Below are positions 1 through 7,610 of a DNA stretch of 17,863 nucleotides, piece by piece (position 1 is the stretch's first letter; each line of letters begins with the position of its first letter). Below the pieces are notes generated by a model. It saw nothing but the letters and a program-made list of their open reading frames with translations. It was not told the DNA's origin and searched no databases. Position numbers and translations under genes: made by a program. This DNA comes from Candidatus Gastranaerophilales bacterium (GTDB lineage Bacteria > Cyanobacteriota > Vampirovibrionia > Gastranaerophilales > Gastranaerophilaceae): NCBI GenBank assembly GCA_944323495.1, contig CALUSZ010000087.1, positions 1 through 17,863 on the forward strand. The letters run 5' to 3'.

Positions 1-157
1 ATTTTGCAAGTGCTTCTGCCGAGATTTCTACTGTATCCTGTATTAATGAGCCGGCAATATAGCTTGTCTGCTGTGACATGCTCATAAGCTTAGATACATA
101 TTGTCCTTGTACTTCCGGGGTTAATGCACTTCCGTATCCTACTGAACTTACATCCAT
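1..157 (-). CDS. YjfB-like small protein, C-terminus cut by window edge
   Basis: The ATG at 157 is preceded by AGAGGA about seven bases upstream, and 52 codons are visible before the window ends. The N-terminus reads MDVSSVGYGSALTPEVQGQY, followed by a serine/glutamine/methionine-rich helical stretch and then SLIQDTVEISAEALAK. The pattern resembles the short YjfB-type 'putative motility' proteins, which begin MDI/MDV, continue with a polar helix and end near a repeated leucine/lysine segment. That family has no firm biochemical role. No signal peptide or membrane segment is visible. The gene lies 72 bases after the SIMPL gene on the same strand but has its own good promoter, so it need not belong to that operon. 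The family assignment is tentative because it rests on short, low-complexity similarity. Confidence 0.55.
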   Translation of the reverse strand, partial: MDVSSVGYGSALTPEVQGQYVSKLMSMSQQTSYIAGSLIQDTVEISAEALAK

Positions 158-189
158 AATAATATCCTCTTCTAATTTGTGATATCTAT

Positions 190-218
190 ATAATAACACT
201 CTTTATATAATTATGCAA
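190..218 (-). promoter_or_regulatory. Sigma-70-type promoter for the YjfB-like gene
   Basis: Read on the minus strand, a -35 box TTGCAT (213-218) and a -10 box TATTAT (190-195) are separated by exactly 17 bases. The predicted start of transcription is near 183, about 26 bases before the ATG at 157. Both boxes are close to consensus, and the position between two genes fits. Confidence 0.6.
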
Positions 219-229
219 TACAAGATATA

Positions 230-952
230 TTATTTAATCTTAAAAGAGACATTAGCTACAGCCGTAACTTTTTTATCAATAGAGGTTGTATCATTTATTC
301 CCATATCAGACACATTTGTTGAATCTACAGGAGTTATCTGATAAACACCCATTCTTACAGATTGGATTTTTCCAACTGAATTTCCGCTTGGTTTTAACAT
401 TGAAGCAGCTCTGTTTTTAGCATCTTGTGAAGCTTTTTCCAGCAATGTAACCTTAAGTTCAGGAAGTTTTGAATAGTCATATGATGCAGGGTTTACATTG
501 ATATCGACCCCTTTATTAATAAGTCCTGTTATATCATTTGATATTTCTTTAATAACTTCTACATTATCAGAGCTTATTTTCATTGGCTGATATAGATTAT
601 AAGAATCTTGAATATCTGTATAAGCTCCGGTTTTGGGATCTCGTTTATATGTATAATATCCGTTAATTGTTTTTCTTTCAATATTTTTTATTTGTTTTGA
701 CGCCAGATAATCTTCTACTATTTTAATCTGAGATTGCAATGCGCCATATGCTGTTTGTTTATTCGGACGTTTGATGACTATATCAAAGTTTAGTGTGCCT
801 GAATCTGATTTTACGATTTCATAGGCAGAGCCGGTAACTGAAATTTCATTTTTGGATACTGTTGATGAAATCATTTGGGTTGACATTACTAGGGCTATAG
901 AGATTAATAGACCTAATGAAATAACCTGTAATTTTTCAATTCTTTCCAACAT
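230..952 (-). CDS. SIMPL-domain (DUF541) envelope protein
   Basis: This 240-residue protein has one N-terminal hydrophobic segment (about residues 8-28, LQVISLGLLISIALVMST), which is an uncleaved anchor or a signal sequence. The rest looks exported. The body matches the SIMPL/DUF541 pattern. ISVTGSAYEIVKSDSGTLNFDI begins the first strand pair. The middle region has a tyrosine-rich loop, and the family-typical ALxxASQDAKNRAASML helix leads into a VGKIQSVRMGVYQI strand. SIMPL proteins are periplasmic or surface proteins with no settled biochemical function; OMP28 and BP26 are examples. The ATG at 952 has an AAGGGAG ribosome site five to six bases upstream. It follows the stop codon of the preceding gene by one base (TAAAATG), which suggests translational coupling. 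It is the fourth gene of the gpsA operon as drawn. Confidence 0.85.
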   Translation of the reverse strand: MLERIEKLQVISLGLLISIALVMSTQMISSTVSKNEISVTGSAYEIVKSDSGTLNFDIVIKRPNKQTAYGALQSQIKIVEDYLASKQIKNIERKTINGYYTYKRDPKTGAYTDIQDSYNLYQPMKISSDNVEVIKEISNDITGLINKGVDINVNPASYDYSKLPELKVTLLEKASQDAKNRAASMLKPSGNSVGKIQSVRMGVYQITPVDSTNVSDMGINDTTSIDKKVTAVANVSFKIK

Positions 953-953
953 T

Positions 954-1493
954 TTAGCTCCCTTCTTTTAATTTGCGCAAATCTGTAAGGTATTCTGCGT
1001 TATTTACAATACTTTCTATACGTTTATACACAATATTTAAAAAATCATTAAAGTCCATTTTATGGTTTATGATTTTTTTATTATTCCAGCTGATTTGCTT
1101 GTTCTTGTACCAGCGTAATATAGGGTTGGGAAGGTCTTCTTCTGTATAATACCTTTTGGGTTCATATTCTTGTATTCGCAAAAGCTCATTAAATGATTGT
1201 TTAAAGCCATCTTGTTCACGTCCTTCATTGTTTTCTATAACAACAAAACCGTGTTTTCCATCTATATCTCTGTCTGGCTTTAATATGACATTGTATAAAT
1301 CATTTTTCTGGGCTCGTTGTTTTAGTTGTATCAGCTGCTTGTAAAAATTCTGCATATTGTTATTATATAGCGGATAGTTTTTATTTTGCGGGAAGTATTT
1401 TGATTGTTTTAGTGCCTTAAAACTTCCTTTTTGAATTATAAGCCGTTGAAAATTGGGTTGACGGGTATCTGTATTTATTGATTGAATATTCAT
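954..1493 (-). CDS. Lineage-type orphan protein with N-terminal QPNF tag
   Basis: I do not recognise the fold of this 179-residue protein. It begins MNIQSINTDTRQPNFQRLII, resembling the short tag (asparagine/glutamine-rich, then P-x-F) seen again in the orphan at 16573-16947. The body is rich in K, N, Q and aromatic residues and has no signal peptide or membrane span. A central segment, NVILKPDRDIDGKHGFVVIENNEG (about residues 68-91), looks like a beta hairpin, and the C-terminal third looks helical. The ATG at 1493 has an AAAGGT ribosome site that directly abuts the stop of the ricT-like gene, 12 bases away, so it is very probably translated from the same message. The open frame and good initiation site argue that the gene is real. 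I propose no function. Confidence 0.75.
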   Translation of the reverse strand: MNIQSINTDTRQPNFQRLIIQKGSFKALKQSKYFPQNKNYPLYNNNMQNFYKQLIQLKQRAQKNDLYNVILKPDRDIDGKHGFVVIENNEGREQDGFKQSFNELLRIQEYEPKRYYTEEDLPNPILRWYKNKQISWNNKKIINHKMDFNDFLNIVYKRIESIVNNAEYLTDLRKLKEGS

Positions 1494-1505
1494 TATTTTA
1501 AACCT

Positions 1506-2438
1506 TTACACATTTCCTGTTGAACTATTTCTATCATCTTCCAGCTGTTTGAGCTGTTTGGCATCGATTTTTTCATCTGTTGAATAGTTGTTGATATTAG
1601 TTATTTCTATGTCGACATTAACATCAGCATCTACCATTTCAATTTCTGATTTATCGAACTCTTTTATTTTACCATCTTCAAATTTTACTGCAACTGAATT
1701 GTTAAGAAATTGTATAAAACAAACTTTTCCTAGTCCAATTGGTGTCATGACAGTTGATCCTACCGGAGGCATGCCTTTTGCTGCTTCTATATAGTTTGAG
1801 TATTCATAAGTTAGGCAGCATAAAAGCCGACCGCAGGTTCCTGATATTTTAGACGGAGCTATTGGCATACCTTGATCTTTGGCTAATTTTACGTTTATAG
1901 ACTCAAACTTTCTTAAGTAGCTGGAACAGCAGAATGGTTTTCCGCAAATGCCGCAGCCGTCCATTATTGATGATTCATCGCGTACACCAATATGGCGTAA
2001 ATCTATTCGCATACGTTTAAATACCTGAGTTAAATCTTTTAATAGTTCCCTAAAGTCTACACGTTCAGGAGCCGTATAATAAAAAGATATCTTTCTTCTG
2101 TCAAAAGTTATTCTGCATTGAACTAGATTCATATTCAGGTTATGTTTTTTGACCAAGTCTTTACATTTGAAAAACGAAGTAACTTCTTCTTTTTTCAGCT
2201 CTTCATAAATCATCATATCTTCCTGGGTCATAATACGCACAAATTCAAACGGTTCCGGAGTTTTATCAGAATCTTCAAAGCGCTTTGAGATACATTTACA
2301 TAATAAAAATGCTTTTAAGACCTCTTCCCCTTTTTCAGTTCTGGCAATAATCAGCTGACCGTCATCTAAGTTAACATTGTCCGGACATTTTAGAGGAACG
2401 AAAGTATTTTTTAAATATTTTACGCCATATTTAATCAT
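1506..2438 (-). CDS. ricT: PSP1-domain protein, RicT/YaaT family
   Basis: This is a 310-residue PSP1-family protein. The signature lies in the middle: DESSIMDGCGICGKPFCCSSY followed by SGTCGRLLCCLTYEYSNY. It gives cysteines at about 162, 165, 170, 171, 202, 207 and 208. In Bacillus subtilis, RicT (YaaT) works with RicA and RicF in a complex carrying 4Fe-4S clusters that affects RNase Y processing, sporulation and competence. In other bacteria the role is less clear, and RicA/RicF partners are not in this window. The cysteine set suggests cluster binding is kept here. The C-terminal tail, about residues 275-310, is acidic and probably disordered. The ATG at 2438 overlaps the end of gpsA by eight bases and has a GAAGGA site eight bases upstream inside gpsA, so the two are coupled. 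Confidence 0.9.
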   Translation of the reverse strand: MIKYGVKYLKNTFVPLKCPDNVNLDDGQLIIARTEKGEEVLKAFLLCKCISKRFEDSDKTPEPFEFVRIMTQEDMMIYEELKKEEVTSFFKCKDLVKKHNLNMNLVQCRITFDRRKISFYYTAPERVDFRELLKDLTQVFKRMRIDLRHIGVRDESSIMDGCGICGKPFCCSSYLRKFESINVKLAKDQGMPIAPSKISGTCGRLLCCLTYEYSNYIEAAKGMPPVGSTVMTPIGLGKVCFIQFLNNSVAVKFEDGKIKEFDKSEIEMVDADVNVDIEITNINNYSTDEKIDAKQLKQLEDDRNSSTGNV

Positions 2439-3432
2439 AGCTTTCTTCCTTCTTTAATTTGCGGTTCATAAGTTTTGACAAAACTTCTTCCGGTGTAATA
2501 TCGGTATAAACAGCTTCATATATAGCACTTGAAACCGGTACTTCTACATTTAGTTTTTGAGCAAGGTCGCATACAGCTTTTGATGTTTTAACTCCTTCTG
2601 CAACAGAGCCGAGTTCTTTTAAGATGTCATCAATTTTCTTACCCTTCCCGAGCATGGCGCCTACCGTATAATTTCTGGACATAGGGCTTGAGCAGGTTGC
2701 AATTAAATCTCCCATTCCTGATAGACCGTATAATGTTGAAGGGTTTGCCCCGAGTTTAACAGAAAGTCTTACAATCTCTGCCATACCGCGCGTTAAAAGT
2801 GTACCCATGCAATTGTCACCTAAATCCATAGCATGTGCAAAACCGGATGCGATTGCTATGACATTCTTTAAGCTTCCTCCAAGTTCTACACCTATTACGT
2901 CAGAATTTGTATATAATCTGAACCTGCCCGGTACGTTGCAGGCTTTTTGTACAAATTCTGCAGTTTCAATATCCTCACAAGCTACAGATGCTGCAGTTGG
3001 TTTGCCGAGTAAAACTTCTTTTGCAAGAGTCGGGCCTGATAAGATGACAACTTTTTGATTCGGAAGAACATCTTTTATTACTTCTGACATTCTCATTAGT
3101 GTATTTAATTCCAGCCCCTTTGATGCATTGACAAGCGGTTGCTCTGGTTTTATTCCGGCAGCTTTTAACTGTTCGCATACGCTTCTGACGCCTGAGGTTG
3201 CTACTACAGAAAGTATTATATCAGCTCCTTCTATAGCTGATTTTATATCAGAAGTGAATTCAACCTTTTTATCTAGCTGTACTTCCAAGGGCTTGGAACA
3301 ATGTTTATTAATGATTAAATCATCATTTAAATCACACTCTCTTCCCCATATAGTTATATCTTCAAAATTATCATTTAAAAGCCAAGCTAACGTTAATCCC
3401 CAGCAGCCCGGGCCCAGTACAGTTAATTTCAT
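2431..3432 (-). CDS. gpsA: Glycerol-3-phosphate dehydrogenase [NAD(P)+]
   Basis: This enzyme reduces dihydroxyacetone phosphate to sn-glycerol 3-phosphate, supplying the backbone for phospholipids in the cytoplasm. The 333 residues match the family length. The dinucleotide-binding loop is G7-P-G9-C-W-G12, slightly altered from the usual GAGxWG. NASKGLE around K105, LSGPTLAKE at 132-139, GVELGGSLKN with the catalytic lysine at K189, GLSGMGDL at 236-243 and SRNYTVG at 252-258 are all present. The ATG at 3432 has AAGGA seven bases upstream and a TATAAT box further up. It is first in a minus-strand run with ricT, the orphan and the SIMPL gene. It diverges from the muramidase-amidase gene across a 120-base region full of repeats. 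Confidence 0.97.
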   Translation of the reverse strand: MKLTVLGPGCWGLTLAWLLNDNFEDITIWGRECDLNDDLIINKHCSKPLEVQLDKKVEFTSDIKSAIEGADIILSVVATSGVRSVCEQLKAAGIKPEQPLVNASKGLELNTLMRMSEVIKDVLPNQKVVILSGPTLAKEVLLGKPTAASVACEDIETAEFVQKACNVPGRFRLYTNSDVIGVELGGSLKNVIAIASGFAHAMDLGDNCMGTLLTRGMAEIVRLSVKLGANPSTLYGLSGMGDLIATCSSPMSRNYTVGAMLGKGKKIDDILKELGSVAEGVKTSKAVCDLAQKLNVEVPVSSAIYEAVYTDITPEEVLSKLMNRKLKKEESYD

Positions 3433-3462
3433 TTATTTTTCCTTATTTACTTCTCAAGATAC

Positions 3463-3473
3463 ATTATACACTA
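3463..3473 (-). promoter_or_regulatory. gpsA promoter, -10 region
   Basis: On the minus strand this reads TAGTGTATAAT, with a perfect TATAAT -10 box at 3463-3468. No strong -35 box sits at the right distance. TTTACA copies occur 11 and 21 bases away. The identical 11-mer occurs upstream of ribH (7579-7589), so it may be a preferred extended -10 in this genome. Predicted transcription starts near 3456, giving a leader of about 24 bases. Confidence 0.6.
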
Positions 3474-3477
3474 ATAA

Positions 3478-3497
3478 TTTGTAAATATTTGTAAAAA
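3478..3497 (+). repeat. Direct repeat TTTGTAA-N3-TTTGTAAAAA upstream of hydrolase 1
   Basis: Two TTTGTAA units lie in direct orientation, ten bases apart start to start. They sit 31 bases before the TATAAT box of the 866-residue hydrolase gene, and also close to the gpsA promoter on the other strand. The same arrangement, with identical flanking bases and only the three spacer bases different, lies upstream of the other large hydrolase gene at 11123-11142 in the matching orientation. It may be a binding site for an activator or other regulator. Chance is possible in AT-rich DNA. Confidence 0.4.
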
Positions 3498-3505
3498 TGG
3501 AGCAA

Positions 3506-3534
3506 TTTTTTTCATGAAAAAAACTTTTTATAAT
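3506..3534 (+). promoter_or_regulatory. Hydrolase 1 promoter with 18-bp palindrome
   Basis: A -10 box TATAAT lies at 3529-3534. Immediately upstream, where a -35 box would fall, is the perfect palindrome TTTTTTTCATGAAAAAAA (3506-3523) instead of a recognisable -35 hexamer. This suggests an operator or an intrinsically bent site. Predicted transcription starts near 3541. That gives only about 12 bases of leader before the ATG at 3553, so the AAGGGA at 3536-3541 would lie mostly outside the message, leaving the weak AAAGAG. Confidence 0.45.
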
Positions 3535-3552
3535 TAAGGGATATTAAAGAGT

Positions 3553-6153
3553 ATGACAATAACTGTTGATAGAGTACGTGAAATCAATAATAATCAAGCA
3601 ACAAATACTATTACACAGGTTAAAGAGTTAGCAGTATTTGATTATGAGCTGCAAGCTCCGGCTGATAGTATTGTTACAAAACAGCTTTGGAGTGAAAATA
3701 CAAGAAGTATTTTATTTGATGCTGTTAAAAGTATGGGGATAAAAAGTTATACACCTTCAATTCTTAAAGATGACAATACGGCGATTAAAAAAGCGCAAAC
3801 TCATTTAATTGATTTGATGCGATATTATGAGGGTGATAGGAATTATTATTATGAAGCTTATACTACTCCTTACAAAGATAAGTTTGGAACTTCAACCTGC
3901 GGTTTTGGGGAGTTGACTAATAAATATATGACACAGGAAAAGGCTTATGAAAATTTATGTAAGAAACTAAAAAGTTACACAAATGAAGTTAGAAACCTGT
4001 TAAATAAAAAGGCTGGAAAGAATACTTTTGAGAACCTGCCGGCTTCAATAAAAGAAGGGCTTATTGATCTTTGTTATAATAAGGGACTTGGAGCTATAAG
4101 CCAGAATAATGTTTTAATTGATGCTGTTAGAACAAAGGATTATTCTAAAATTATATCAAATCTTATTTTTGTATATTCAGGAAAAACAGGAGCAGATAAG
4201 AAAGAAGATCCAGGATTATATAAAAGAAGCTTAAACAGGGCAATATTGGCTTCCAGAGATTTGAGCGGGAAAGAGCTGGATGAAGCAAAAAAGGAAATTG
4301 ATAAAATTTATGAAAAAGCCTTAAGATGCCATGAAAAAGAAAAGGTTTCATTAAATGAATTAAATAAAATATATGAGCAGTATAAGTATGGAAAAATTTC
4401 TGCTCCGGCCGTTTCTGCCGAATCTTTTAAGGTAAAAATAGATGAAAGCTTTAAAGGAAAAGGTATATGGGCAGTTGCTCAAGCATTGTATAAGTCTTTA
4501 GGGAAGCCGGAGGTAAGTTTCCAGGATTTTTACAAGGAATTTTTAGCTATAAATGAAAATTCAACGGAAATAAAAATAGGGCAGGAAGTTAAGGTGCCTT
4601 ATCTTAAGGGATTGGTATCAGCCGATTCTGTTCGGAATGTAACAAATAATGAAAGAAATGTTTCTGACGAGAATAAATCAGCTCCTCAAAAAGAACAAGA
4701 AGTTGAAAAGCCAGGGTTCTTTAAAAGAGTCTGGAATAAGATAAAACAATTTTTTGGTAAAATTGGTGATTTTTTCCGTAATTTGTTTGGAAGAAACAAA
4801 GAACAAAAAGACGCATCTTTAGCAGATGAGACTAAGACGCCTTTTGAAAAACTGCTTAAAGATGGAAAAATTGTTCAAGATGGTGAATTTCAGGTAATTA
4901 CACTGGATTATAAAGTAAAAAAAGGTGATAATTTGTGGAATCTTTCTAGAACTTATGGTACATCAGAAGAAATTCTCTGCAATGATAATAATATAGAAGA
5001 TAAGAATAATATTAAAGAAGGGCAGATTTTGAAAATTCAGAAACTTGGTTATAAGGTTCAAAAAGGTGATAATCTATATCAAATTGCCAAGAAATTTGGT
5101 CTTACTGTAGAAATTTTAAAAGATTTGAATAATATTGAAGATGTTAATATTATAAAAGCCGGACAAATGCTTGAAATCCCCGGATTTATATATAATGTAA
5201 AACCCAAAGACACGCTATCTAAGATTTCAAAACTTGTTGGTGTAAGTATTGATGATTTAAAAAAGATAAATGGACTTACATCTGATACAATTATGCCAAA
5301 TCAAAAAATAAAAATTGTTTATAATGATTCAGACTTTGCAATAGCTTCTGATAAGAAAAAGGTTTGTTTTGATTCAAAAACTAATACTACAAAAGAAGTT
5401 ATTGATATGCGTGGAACAGCTGACTTATCAAAACGCCCGCTGCTTCAGAAGAAAAGAAAAATTAACGGTCAGGTTATGGCAACAAGACAAGTATTTAATC
5501 CTACAAAGCAAGGCCGTTTATCTGGAAAAACAATTATAGTTAATGCCGGTCACGGTTATTCACAGGCCGGGACAGATTGCGGGGCATTAGGTATCGGCAA
5601 AGTCGAAGATGAATGGCTTATAAATTATGATAATGCAATGAGATTAAAAGACAGGTTATGCGCAAAAGGAGCAAAGGTAATCTTTTTGCAGGGACATGTT
5701 AACGTTGTTACAAGAGAAATTCCTAAAGCTGAAAACAAGGCAGATATGTTTATCTCTGTTCATGTAAATTCATGTGCTAAAAATACTCAGGATAGAACTC
5801 AAATTTACACTTATGATAAAAAGAGCTCTGTAAATAATAAAAGCAAAAAACTTTCAGGTTTAATGGAAAAGAACTTTGACAGCTGGATTCCTAAGCACGA
5901 AAAAATTAATGATAAAGATAAATTTATGATTAAACAAGATGATGATAAAAGAGTTCAGGATTATGCTCAATCAATGGAGGCTAACTATGCCGTAGTAAGG
6001 ACCGCCGAATCCTCACAAAAAATTCCTTCCGTATTATGGGAAGTTGCATTTATGATTTCTCCAAAGGGCAGAGAAAGAATGAGCAATCCATCTCTTATGA
6101 ACAGCTATTCTGATATTATGGCTCAATCTGTTGAAGAGTATTTTAAAGCTTAG
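3553..6153 (+). CDS. Bifunctional murein hydrolase: GH24 muramidase, LysM x3, Amidase_3
   Basis: The 866 residues contain several murein-active domains. A phage-lysozyme (GH24) domain spans about 85-235, with the likely acid E93 and the D109/T115 pair in YKDKFGTSTCGFGE, matching E-D-T of T4 lysozyme but with about seven extra residues between E and D. A divergent LysM-like stretch covers 293-350. A strongly basic amphipathic helix lies at 388-417. Three clear LysM repeats follow (about 453-495, 500-543, 547-590). The C-terminal zinc amidase (about 656-866) shows H667 in NAGHG, E685, H737 in SVHVNS and catalytic E830 in LWEVAF. The predicted reactions are cleavage of MurNAc-GlcNAc bonds and of MurNAc-L-Ala bonds. 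No signal peptide or membrane span is visible, so export must be unconventional, by lysis, or by a dedicated machine. The gene converges on murQ and overlaps it by 11 bp. The domain calls are strong; the biological role is open. Confidence 0.9.
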   Translation: MTITVDRVREINNNQATNTITQVKELAVFDYELQAPADSIVTKQLWSENTRSILFDAVKSMGIKSYTPSILKDDNTAIKKAQTHLIDLMRYYEGDRNYYYEAYTTPYKDKFGTSTCGFGELTNKYMTQEKAYENLCKKLKSYTNEVRNLLNKKAGKNTFENLPASIKEGLIDLCYNKGLGAISQNNVLIDAVRTKDYSKIISNLIFVYSGKTGADKKEDPGLYKRSLNRAILASRDLSGKELDEAKKEIDKIYEKALRCHEKEKVSLNELNKIYEQYKYGKISAPAVSAESFKVKIDESFKGKGIWAVAQALYKSLGKPEVSFQDFYKEFLAINENSTEIKIGQEVKVPYLKGLVSADSVRNVTNNERNVSDENKSAPQKEQEVEKPGFFKRVWNKIKQFFGKIGDFFRNLFGRNKEQKDASLADETKTPFEKLLKDGKIVQDGEFQVITLDYKVKKGDNLWNLSRTYGTSEEILCNDNNIEDKNNIKEGQILKIQKLGYKVQKGDNLYQIAKKFGLTVEILKDLNNIEDVNIIKAGQMLEIPGFIYNVKPKDTLSKISKLVGVSIDDLKKINGLTSDTIMPNQKIKIVYNDSDFAIASDKKKVCFDSKTNTTKEVIDMRGTADLSKRPLLQKKRKINGQVMATRQVFNPTKQGRLSGKTIIVNAGHGYSQAGTDCGALGIGKVEDEWLINYDNAMRLKDRLCAKGAKVIFLQGHVNVVTREIPKAENKADMFISVHVNSCAKNTQDRTQIYTYDKKSSVNNKSKKLSGLMEKNFDSWIPKHEKINDKDKFMIKQDDDKRVQDYAQSMEANYAVVRTAESSQKIPSVLWEVAFMISPKGRERMSNPSLMNSYSDIMAQSVEEYFKA

Positions 6154-7036
6154 AAAAACTGTTAAGGGTTCTTCTTAGTACGCCGCAATTACGTCTCAAA
6201 GCGTCTTCTGCCTGCGTTCTGTCAAATTTACACATAAGCATAATTATTGCGGTTTTAACGCTCCAATCACATTCCAAAAGAGTTTGTAATGCTTTTGAAT
6301 TATTGACACCGGCAATTTCTGATACAATTCTTATTGCTCTGTCTTTTAGTTTTTCATTTGTCGGCATTAAATCTATCATAAAATTCTCATAAGTTTTGCC
6401 GATTTTAATCATAGCACCGGTTGAGAGCATATTAAGTACCATTTTTTGAACAGAACCTGCTTTCATTCGGCTTGATCCTGCAATAACTTCCGGGCCTACT
6501 TCTACGCAAATTCCGAGTCCAGCTTCTTCTAAAATCATTGCATCGTGATTACAGGTGAGTGCAATTGTTCTGCAATTTACTTTATCCGCTTGATTTAGAA
6601 CTCCTAACAAGTATTTTGGATTCCCGCTTGCTGAGATTACAACACAAACATCCTGATCCGTAAGGCATTGTGCATCTTTTACGCCCTCATCATAATTATC
6701 TTCAGCACCTTCTGCGGCGTTTCTTATTGCTTTATCACCTCCGGCAATAATTCCGGTTACCATATCTGAAGGAACTCCAAATGTCGGTGGACACTCTGAA
6801 GCATCTAAAATTCCTATTCTTCCGGAAGTTCCAGCACCGAAATAGTACAGTTTTCCACCTACCAGAAACTGTTTTGCAATCATATCGATAGCTTTTGCAA
6901 TATTTGGAAGCTCATCTTCTATTGCAAGTGCGACAAGTTTATCTTCCTCATTAATTTTTCTTACGATATCGATTGTTGATAATAAATCGATATTTTTTGT
7001 GTTTTCGTTCCTGTACTCTGTAATAATTTCACTCAT
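6143..7036 (-). CDS. murQ: N-acetylmuramic acid 6-phosphate etherase
   Basis: MurQ removes the D-lactyl ether from MurNAc-6-phosphate to give GlcNAc-6-phosphate and D-lactate, a cytoplasmic step of murein recycling. With the start chosen here the protein has 297 residues, the usual size. The SIS fold shows YYFGAGTSGRIG at about 64-75. E81 in ASECPPTFG and E112 in EGAEDN match the two glutamates reported for E. coli MurQ. SASGNPKYLLG and GSSRMKAGSVQKMVLNML are typical family stretches. An upstream in-frame ATG at 7066 would add ten residues, but the ATG at 7036 has AAAGGAG eight bases upstream and gives the normal N-terminus. The gene lies 49 bases after ribH on the same strand, and its 3' end overlaps the convergent hydrolase gene. 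I see no MurP or AnmK gene here to supply its substrate. Confidence 0.96.
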   Translation of the reverse strand: MSEIITEYRNENTKNIDLLSTIDIVRKINEEDKLVALAIEDELPNIAKAIDMIAKQFLVGGKLYYFGAGTSGRIGILDASECPPTFGVPSDMVTGIIAGGDKAIRNAAEGAEDNYDEGVKDAQCLTDQDVCVVISASGNPKYLLGVLNQADKVNCRTIALTCNHDAMILEEAGLGICVEVGPEVIAGSSRMKAGSVQKMVLNMLSTGAMIKIGKTYENFMIDLMPTNEKLKDRAIRIVSEIAGVNNSKALQTLLECDWSVKTAIIMLMCKFDRTQAEDALRRNCGVLRRTLNSFSKL

Positions 7037-7085
7037 CGCACACACTCCTTTTCTATTATCACACACTTTTTTAAATTATTTTAAA

Positions 7086-7547
7086 TTAAATTTTATTTAA
7101 TAAATTAGCCATTTCGATTGCAGATTTAGCAGCGTCAGAACCTTTATTACCGGCTTTTGTTCCGGCTCTTTCTATGGCTTGTTCAATATTATCTGTTGTT
7201 AAAACTCCAAAAATTACAGGAATTTCTGTTTCTAAGCTTACTGCTGCAATGCCTTTTGAAACTTCTGCACAAACATAATCATAATGAGAAGTTGAACCTT
7301 TAATAACAGCACCAAGTGCTATTACCGCATTATATTTTCCTGACTTAGCACATTTTTTTGCTATAACTGGAATTTCAAATGCTCCGGGGCACCATACTAC
7401 ATCTATATTTTCTTCTTTAACTCCGTGGCGTTTTAATTCATCCAGCGCTCCCGATAATAGTTTTGAACTAATGAATTCATTAAAACGTGATACAATTATA
7501 CAAAATTTTTCGTTTGTGACAGTTAATAAACCTTCAATAATTGACAT
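7086..7547 (-). CDS. ribH: 6,7-dimethyl-8-ribityllumazine synthase
   Basis: RibH joins 5-amino-6-ribitylaminouracil with dihydroxybutanone phosphate, the penultimate step of riboflavin synthesis. The 153 residues are typical. [15 protein letters not shown] lies at 20-34, the ligand loop CPGAFEIP at 53-60, [14 protein letters not shown] with the conserved H88 at 79-92, and [16 protein letters not shown] with R127 at 114-129. The ATG at 7547 has AAGGAG seven bases upstream and a TATAAT promoter at 7579-7584. No other riboflavin gene is in the window, and no FMN riboswitch fits in the 63 bases upstream. It lies between the 1145-residue hydrolase gene and murQ on the same strand, so partial co-transcription with both is possible. 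Confidence 0.97.
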   Translation of the reverse strand: MSIIEGLLTVTNEKFCIIVSRFNEFISSKLLSGALDELKRHGVKEENIDVVWCPGAFEIPVIAKKCAKSGKYNAVIALGAVIKGSTSHYDYVCAEVSKGIAAVSLETEIPVIFGVLTTDNIEQAIERAGTKAGNKGSDAAKSAIEMANLLNKI

Positions 7548-7578
7548 TTACCTTCTCCTTAAAATAATCTCTATATCT

Positions 7579-7589
7579 ATTATACACTA
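7579..7589 (-). promoter_or_regulatory. ribH promoter, -10 region
   Basis: On the minus strand this is TAGTGTATAAT, with the -10 box TATAAT at 7579-7584, identical over 11 bases to the gpsA -10 region. The -35 region is weak. Transcription would start near 7572, about 25 bases before the ribH ATG, and could continue into murQ. No terminator hairpin separates the upstream hydrolase gene from this point. Confidence 0.55.
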
Positions 7590-7610
7590 TTTTTTGGAAA
7601 AGGATATAAA

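Noticed and set aside
7036..7066. Ten-residue longer murQ start at 7066
   Set aside because: The ATG at 7036 has a well-placed AAAGGAG and matches the usual start of the family; the upstream ATG has no comparable site.
7548..7610. Possible FMN riboswitch upstream of ribH
   Set aside because: Only 63 bases separate ribH from the preceding gene. They hold a promoter and ribosome site but none of the conserved multi-helix FMN aptamer.
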